Assembly: GCA_964360145.1 (NCBI GenBank)
Contig: CAYHWW010000172.1
Location: forward strand, 1-6,911
Reading direction: 5' to 3'
Length of the DNA: 6,911 nucleotides
Source: CAYHWW01 sp964360145
Lineage (GTDB): Bacteria > Bdellovibrionota > UBA1018 > CAYHWW01
A program made the translations under genes and the position numbers. Positions 1 to 4,176 of this stretch are shown piece by piece; within the stretch, counting starts at the first letter, position 1; the number at the start of each line of letters is the position of its first letter. The notes beneath the pieces are model-generated. The model had not been told where the DNA came from. It made no database searches and was given only the letters and a program-made list of their open reading frames with translations.

Positions 1-578
1 CGAACCCCAACCCAGCCACTGTGGTCTTTGCAGGACCCCTGAGCAAAGCTAAAGGGGCGGACCTGGCACTCCACGCCTTCGCGACGATCCTGAAAAAAGT
101 ACCCGGGGCTCGGCTGCGCATGATCGGTGGAGAGCCACAGCATGGAACCTGGGCCGCGGAACTGGCTGAAAAGTTAGGCATCTCTCATTCCGTAACCTGG
201 GAAAGCCGCATGACGGCGGAGCAGCTCGCTTTGGCGTTTCGCCAAAGCACTGTCACGCTTTTCTGTTCCGTGGGTCAGGAACCTTTCGGTCTCACCTGGG
301 CGCAGTCCATGGCAAGCGGCTGTCCACCGGTTCTTGTGAAAACAAAATCCATTGTAGAATGCCTGGCCACCGCCGATGGCATGCTGCAAGCATTGCAATG
401 TGAGGCCACGGCCCAGAGCATCGCATCAGTGGCCATGCCGCTGCTGACCGACACCACGCTCTGGGCGAGAACCCGTGAGGTCGGCGTGCAGTTCGCATCC
501 CTGCGCTTCAACCTGGCTTCCGCTTCCGCGGCTCTGGAAGAGGCCTACGACCGGCTTCTGCAAGGAGGACCGACATGA
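1..578 (+). CDS. Glycosyltransferase, GT4-type (GT-B fold), C-terminal part; 5' end outside window
   Basis: The reading frame is open from base 3 to the TGA at 576-578 and has no start of its own; 191 residues are visible. They correspond to the C-terminal, nucleotide-sugar-binding Rossmann domain of a GT4/GT1-type enzyme, which in this family moves a sugar from an activated donor to a growing glycan on the cytoplasmic side of the inner membrane. The visible landmarks are a VVFAGPLSKAKGADLAL stretch near bases 21-71 (the usual GRLxxxKGxDxLL loop) and EPFGLTWAQSMASG at 279-320 (the usual EPFGLxxLEAMAxG loop). Two donor-site positions are unusual: the Arg of GRL is Pro, and the second Glu of the E-x7-E motif is Gln (codon CAG at 303-305). 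The C-terminus ends normally in a helix. It overlaps the next gene by ATGA, so the two are cotranslated. Donor and acceptor cannot be named. The family call is solid; activity is less certain. Confidence 0.85.
   Translation, partial: NPNPATVVFAGPLSKAKGADLALHAFATILKKVPGARLRMIGGEPQHGTWAAELAEKLGISHSVTWESRMTAEQLALAFRQSTVTLFCSVGQEPFGLTWAQSMASGCPPVLVKTKSIVECLATADGMLQALQCEATAQSIASVAMPLLTDTTLWARTREVGVQFASLRFNLASASAALEEAYDRLLQGGPT
562..568 (+). promoter_or_regulatory. Strong Shine-Dalgarno for the GT9 gene
   Basis: AAGGAGG lies six bases before the ATG at 575, inside the last codons of the upstream glycosyltransferase. It fixes the GT9 start at 575 and shows translational coupling of the two genes. 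Confidence 0.85.
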
Positions 579-1687
579 TCCTCCGGGGATTGAGGGGGAA
601 AATCCGCCGTTGGGCCTATCTGCAGACGGCTCGCATCCAGAATTTCCTCTCAGCGAAGGCCAGCGATGAAAACCTCATTGTGAAAGACCTCCTTGTGATC
701 CACATGCAAGCAGCCGGTGACATGCTGCTGGCCATACCCGCGCTTTCCGCCCTGGCGCGGCGAGGAGTGCGACTTCACATGCTCACGAGCCCCGCGGCGG
801 CGGTGTTTCTGAAGGAGCTGCCTTTTCTCGCATCCCTCGATACCGACGAAAAAGACGCGCTCAAGAGATCCTATGACGCCGCGGTGGATTTCCAGGACAC
901 TTTTACCACGTGGCATCGGGCCCTGCTCCTTTCCAAAGTCGATGCCAAACGACGCACGGGACTCATGCGAGGGGGTTTCATACCCTGGGGCACCCATGTG
1001 CGGGTCCAGAAAGACATGGGGCATATCCATGATCACTGCTGGAAGCTCCTCGGCGCCGCTGCGTCCCTGCCTCTCACGCCTCAGCCATTTTCCTGGCCCC
1101 CCCTGCACGCGGGCATCTCCGAGCGGGACGGCGGCGGAAAGCTCCCCGGCAATCTGCGCATCGGCATCCACGTCGCTAACAAGAACCCACTGAAGCGCAT
1201 GGCTCCCGCCACCACCGCGGCCCTCATCGCGGCCCTAGAAAAACGATTCCCGGAGCGCTGCTCTTACCTATTCACGGCCCTGGCCTCGGAAGCGGATCAG
1301 GTTGCTCACGTCCTCGGCACCGTGGCCCCGGCGGCAAAAGCCCGCTGCCATGACTTGTCAGGACGCCTCAGCGCCGCGGGGCTCATCGAACATATCCGTG
1401 ACCTCAATCTACTCTTCAGCGTGGACACCAGCGTGTTTCACCTTGCTGCCATGACCCAAACGCCCTGCGTGGGGGCCTTCGGCCCCACTCTGCTGAACTA
1501 CTGGGGCCCGTGGTCGCCCTACCAAAGGGTAGCATCGTTGCAGCTCCCGTGCCGCCCCACGGAAGATCTCAACCGCACCCTGGCCCTGGACGACCGCTGC
1601 TGCCTCTACGGTGAGCCACGCTGCATGACCGAGCTTGCGGCCGCTCATCTCATGGAGACGGCGGAGCCCTTCCTCACGCTTCTTTGA
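575..1687 (+). CDS. Glycosyltransferase family 9 (ADP-heptose:LPS heptosyltransferase-like)
   Basis: This is a 370-residue GT-B enzyme of the RfaF/WaaF/WaaC family, whose members transfer ADP-activated heptose to lipid A-core or to related surface glycans in the cytoplasm. Motifs in order: DLLVIHMQAAGDMLLAIPAL at residues 38-57, with the family Gly-Asp at 48-49; GIHVANKNPLKRMAP at 197-211, the donor-side lysine region, where the usual KxWP Trp is Met209; FSVDTSVFHLAAM at 281-293, with Asp284 and His289; GAFGPT at 300-305 followed by WGP; and a C-terminal Cys-rich stretch, CCLYGEPRCM, at 342-351. The first 28 residues are an extension with seven Arg/Lys and no acidic residue, possibly a membrane-surface helix. 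The start is set by a strong Shine-Dalgarno and the ATGA overlap with the upstream gene. Its last 14 codons overlap, antisense, the end of the co-polymerase gene. The family is clear; the exact sugar is not, because GT9 members also act in capsule and exopolysaccharide synthesis. Confidence 0.88.
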   Translation: MILRGLRGKIRRWAYLQTARIQNFLSAKASDENLIVKDLLVIHMQAAGDMLLAIPALSALARRGVRLHMLTSPAAAVFLKELPFLASLDTDEKDALKRSYDAAVDFQDTFTTWHRALLLSKVDAKRRTGLMRGGFIPWGTHVRVQKDMGHIHDHCWKLLGAAASLPLTPQPFSWPPLHAGISERDGGGKLPGNLRIGIHVANKNPLKRMAPATTAALIAALEKRFPERCSYLFTALASEADQVAHVLGTVAPAAKARCHDLSGRLSAAGLIEHIRDLNLLFSVDTSVFHLAAMTQTPCVGAFGPTLLNYWGPWSPYQRVASLQLPCRPTEDLNRTLALDDRCCLYGEPRCMTELAAAHLMETAEPFLTLL

Positions 1688-3939
1688 ATGCCACCCAAGA
1701 AATCGAGGCGCTCCTGGACGGGCTTATCGTTGAGCATGCCCCACACCCTCGCATTATTGAAATCCATGACCCGTGGGAGGGCTTCTTTGAATGAGGCGTG
1801 GAGACTGATGCCATGGCGCACAACGATGATGATATCGGTGGCAAGACTTGCCCAAAGCATGGCGCTGGAATCACCTTTGATGGAGCCTGCGTCGATAATG
1901 ACCACATCTTGCCCCTTGCGGATGCGCTCCAGGGCCTTTGCCTGGGCAGCCAAGGTAATCTGGCTGGGCGCGAGGAAAGCGGTGCCTCTGGGAACTATAC
2001 TCAAACCCGGGAAGCGGGAGCCATATGAAATGGATTTACTGTCGCTCACTCCGTTGATGAGGGAGGCAAGCCCCGTGCTGAACGGGACTTTGAAGATGTT
2101 CTGAATCTGCGGTTTCTGGAAGTGCCCGTCCACGAGCGTGGTGCGCAGGCCCGTGGCGGCGAAACCCACCGCGAGATTCGCGGCAACAACGCTCTTGCCA
2201 TCACCCGCGCTGGGACTCGTGATCACGATGACAGGGGCAGCGCCGCTCTTGACCCCCGCCTCCGCGAGACGAAACACGGAGGCATACACCGCGTTCATCA
2301 CCGCTTCATAATGGGGCTGCTCCGTGACAAGAAGACGGCTGGCGTCCTCACCCACGGCGGTAAGAGCCGTTTTCAGCTTAAAGGAACGGCCTCTGAGCCG
2401 TGGCATGGATGCCAATGTCAGAAGACGCGTATGACTCTCGGGTGCGGGAACAGCCCGCAGCGGGGAGCGCAGGCTCTGGTTTACAAAGATCAAGAGGATG
2501 GCGGCGAGGACCCCAGACAGCGCTGGCACGAGGAAACGCATCAGGGATGAGGCATTTGAGGCGGCACCCGGTGGTACCGCACGGTCCACGATCTCCCACT
2601 CGCTCCTGGCGCCTGCCTCCTGGATCTGGATCTCGTGGAGACGCTTCGTGAGGTTGAGATACATGTCGTTATTCAGCTTTTGGCGCATCTCAAGACTCGC
2701 AAGCTCGATCTCTTGCTGAGGCATGTCTTTCATACTCAGCTGCTGTGCCTGCAGCGATGAGCGCAGACTAGACCCTTCAACCTCAAGTCTTTTATTTTCA
2801 TCGTGGATAGTAGCGATCTTCAGGGAAAGGGACTCTGTTTCCGCCAGCGGATTTATAAAGCTATCGTTGCCCTTGGCCATGCGGCTGTCCGCCTCCCGAT
2901 CCAGAATCGCCTTGGTGGAGGTGATCTTTTCGTCAAGGTCTTTCATTTCCTCGTGACCCGCGGTGATGCCCTGAGCCTGAAGCTGCAGCTTTCGAAGCTT
3001 CAATTCGTTGATGTAATCCGTGAGACGATTCACGACTTTGGGGGAGCCGGCATCCATGGCCGTATCGCTCTTCATGCGGGCCCTCTGGTCCTCCCACTTG
3101 GCTTCATAGTAGGCGAGAAGCTTCTTGTTGCCTGAAAGCTTGCTCTCCATGTCAGCAATTCTGCGTTGATAATCCGCCACCTGGGTCGCAAGCGCGATGG
3201 CGGCCTGCGGAATGGCGATTTTCTGATTCTCTTCCTTGAACATGATGATGCTGGCGCTGTCCTTGTCGATGCGAGACCGCATGACAGCCAGTTCTTTTTC
3301 AAGAAAGAGCTTGGTCTCGATGATGGAGGCAAGACCTGATGACAAGGTGAACTTAAGCACGGACTCCGCCGCTTTATTGGCAAGCAAGGCCGCGGAATCC
3401 GGAGTGGTGGTGGTGGCCTCGATGGTGATGAGGGATTGGGCGGGATCGCCGATGAAACGCATCATGCCCAGCAGGGCCGCGGAGGATAGCGGCTTGCCTT
3501 CGATGAGATCGCTGCTGGTGACAACCATGCTGGGGTATGGCACTGCTCCTTTGGTGAGGATCCAGCGCATGAGGTCCGCCGGCCTCACGTCCCCTGGCTG
3601 GCTCTCGAAGCGAAGCTCGGTGGCGTCACTAGACAGAAGAAGCATGGTGCCCACCTTCTGCATGAAATTACTGGTGCGGAACATGGGAAGGTAATGCTCA
3701 ATGGCATTGTTCTCGGTCAGGTGAATCTCAGTGACCTGATTCAAGAGCGGCTGGGATTGATCTGAGTTTTTGTAAGCCACCATGGCCGTGGCTTTGTAAC
3801 GGGCAATCTGTGTTTTGCCGTAGAGATACGCCCCCGCCAGCGCGATGCACACGCATATCGCGATGAAAAACCGAGACTCCCACAGGATCCTGTGAATCTC
3901 GCTGACGGATAGACCTTCTTCGTCGGTGCCCAAACTCAT
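1645..3939 (-). CDS. Wzc/GumC-type polysaccharide co-polymerase with a degenerate BY-kinase domain
   Basis: This is a 764-residue inner-membrane protein expected to control chain length or export of a Wzx/Wzy-type polysaccharide. Order: short cytoplasmic N-terminus; membrane helix 1 at about 24-40; Wzz-like periplasmic region, with the DP..S...IEA.....D.AALLANKAAE segment near 165-193; long coiled-coil stretches at about 210-290, 305-345 and 365-435; GNVR-type region at about 408-459 (QQEIELASLEMRQKLNNDMY, then PP at 456-457); membrane helix 2 at about 466-486; cytoplasmic P-loop domain from about 540. Walker A is SPSAGDGKS (575-583) and Walker B is VVIID (679-683). Walker A' is TLVDGHFQKP (601-610): its first Asp is kept (604), but the usual second Asp is His606. 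The Glu-x2-Arg-x2-Arg oligomerisation motif reads E545..M548..V551. No tyrosine occurs after Tyr639, so the usual C-terminal Tyr cluster is absent. The ATG at 3939 is the only candidate after an in-frame stop at 3984-3982; AAGGGA lies upstream. Membership is secure; kinase activity is doubtful. Confidence 0.9.
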   Translation of the reverse strand: MSLGTDEEGLSVSEIHRILWESRFFIAICVCIALAGAYLYGKTQIARYKATAMVAYKNSDQSQPLLNQVTEIHLTENNAIEHYLPMFRTSNFMQKVGTMLLLSSDATELRFESQPGDVRPADLMRWILTKGAVPYPSMVVTSSDLIEGKPLSSAALLGMMRFIGDPAQSLITIEATTTTPDSAALLANKAAESVLKFTLSSGLASIIETKLFLEKELAVMRSRIDKDSASIIMFKEENQKIAIPQAAIALATQVADYQRRIADMESKLSGNKKLLAYYEAKWEDQRARMKSDTAMDAGSPKVVNRLTDYINELKLRKLQLQAQGITAGHEEMKDLDEKITSTKAILDREADSRMAKGNDSFINPLAETESLSLKIATIHDENKRLEVEGSSLRSSLQAQQLSMKDMPQQEIELASLEMRQKLNNDMYLNLTKRLHEIQIQEAGARSEWEIVDRAVPPGAASNASSLMRFLVPALSGVLAAILLIFVNQSLRSPLRAVPAPESHTRLLTLASMPRLRGRSFKLKTALTAVGEDASRLLVTEQPHYEAVMNAVYASVFRLAEAGVKSGAAPVIVITSPSAGDGKSVVAANLAVGFAATGLRTTLVDGHFQKPQIQNIFKVPFSTGLASLINGVSDSKSISYGSRFPGLSIVPRGTAFLAPSQITLAAQAKALERIRKGQDVVIIDAGSIKGDSSAMLWASLATDIIIVVRHGISLHASFKEALPRVMDFNNARVWGMLNDKPVQERLDFLGGIQRSVRKGSAVSMR

Positions 3940-3987
3940 GGACTCAACGTTCCCTTCGCGATCTTTACGGCAGGATCGGACTCACCA

Positions 3988-4089
3988 ATGAGCGCGACCA
4001 TGGAGAAGACGTACTCACCCAGCACATTATTCCGGCGCGCAATAGTCAGGAATATTCCCCTTCAAGGTGAGTCGCTCCCGCACCGTTAA
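3988..4089 (+). other. Short upstream ORF, 33 codons, possible leader
   Basis: An ATG at 3988-3990 opens a 33-codon frame ending with TAA at 4087-4089, six bases before the first GTG of the large secreted protein and in the same frame. Its product begins MSATMEKTYSPS and has no recognisable domain or signal. AGGA at 3972-3975 lies 12 bases upstream, which is too far for a good ribosome site. It could couple translation to the downstream gene by termination and re-initiation, or it may simply be chance. There is no codon-level evidence that it is real. Confidence 0.15.
4049..4058. repeat. Perfect 10-base palindrome GGAATATTCC
   Basis: GGAATATTCC is its own reverse complement. The half-site TATTCC also occurs at 4028-4033, 25 bases away in the same orientation. 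In a divergent promoter region this could be a dimeric repressor or activator site, but a 10-base palindrome can arise by chance. Confidence 0.25.
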
Positions 4090-4091
4090 AC

Positions 4092-4096
4092 AGGAG
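4092..4096 (+). promoter_or_regulatory. Shine-Dalgarno unusually close to the GTG start
   Basis: AGGAG at 4092-4096 is the only Shine-Dalgarno-like sequence before the secreted protein. It touches the first GTG (4096) and lies two bases from the second GTG (4099), so spacing is short for either. The second GTG fits better. An in-frame TAA at 4087-4089 excludes any start further upstream. Confidence 0.45.
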
Positions 4097-4176
4097 TGGT
4101 GAGAAAAAAAGGCACTGTATCCCTACTGACCTGCGTCGCGGCGCTCTCGGTTTTTTCAGCGCCTGACGCCTGGGCA
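4096..4176 (+). other. Signal peptide of the secreted protein
   Basis: Residues 1-27 show a basic n-region (R3, K4, K5), a hydrophobic core of about 14 residues and a c-region ending AWA before Ala28. Signal peptidase I cleavage fits best. Cys29 follows closely, but the residue at -3 is Trp rather than Leu/Val/Ile, so a lipoprotein box is less likely. Confidence 0.8.

Larger units (their letters stand above)
3940..4095. promoter_or_regulatory. Divergent intergenic region between co-polymerase and secreted-protein genes
   Basis: These 156 bases separate two outward-reading genes and so should contain promoters for both. I find no convincing -35/-10 pair for either direction. The best AT-rich candidates are AATATT at 4051-4056 (+ strand) and AATAAT read on the - strand near 4026-4031, each with a poor -35. 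A 10-base palindrome at 4049-4058 is the most operator-like element. A 33-codon ORF on the + strand occupies 3988-4089. The role is inferred from position. Confidence 0.5.

Noticed and set aside
650..1171. 173-codon - strand ORF
   Set aside because: It is antisense to the GT9 N-terminal domain, which carries the family motifs; no independent support.
1688..2104. 138-codon + strand ORF starting one base after the GT9 stop
   Set aside because: Its position imitates a third operon gene, but it lies wholly antisense to the well-supported P-loop domain of the co-polymerase, shows no family motif and has no good ribosome site.
2122..2550. 142-codon + strand ORF
   Set aside because: It is antisense to the co-polymerase, including its second membrane helix; the translation is Arg/Gly/His-rich with no domain.
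4065..4084. Possible hairpin GGTG...CACC before the secreted gene
   Set aside because: Only four paired bases with an 11-base loop and no T run; not a credible terminator or attenuator.
4102..4110. Seven-A run near the start of the secreted gene as a programmed slippage site
   Set aside because: The reading frame is consistent on both sides and yields a normal signal peptide without slippage; no need to invoke it.
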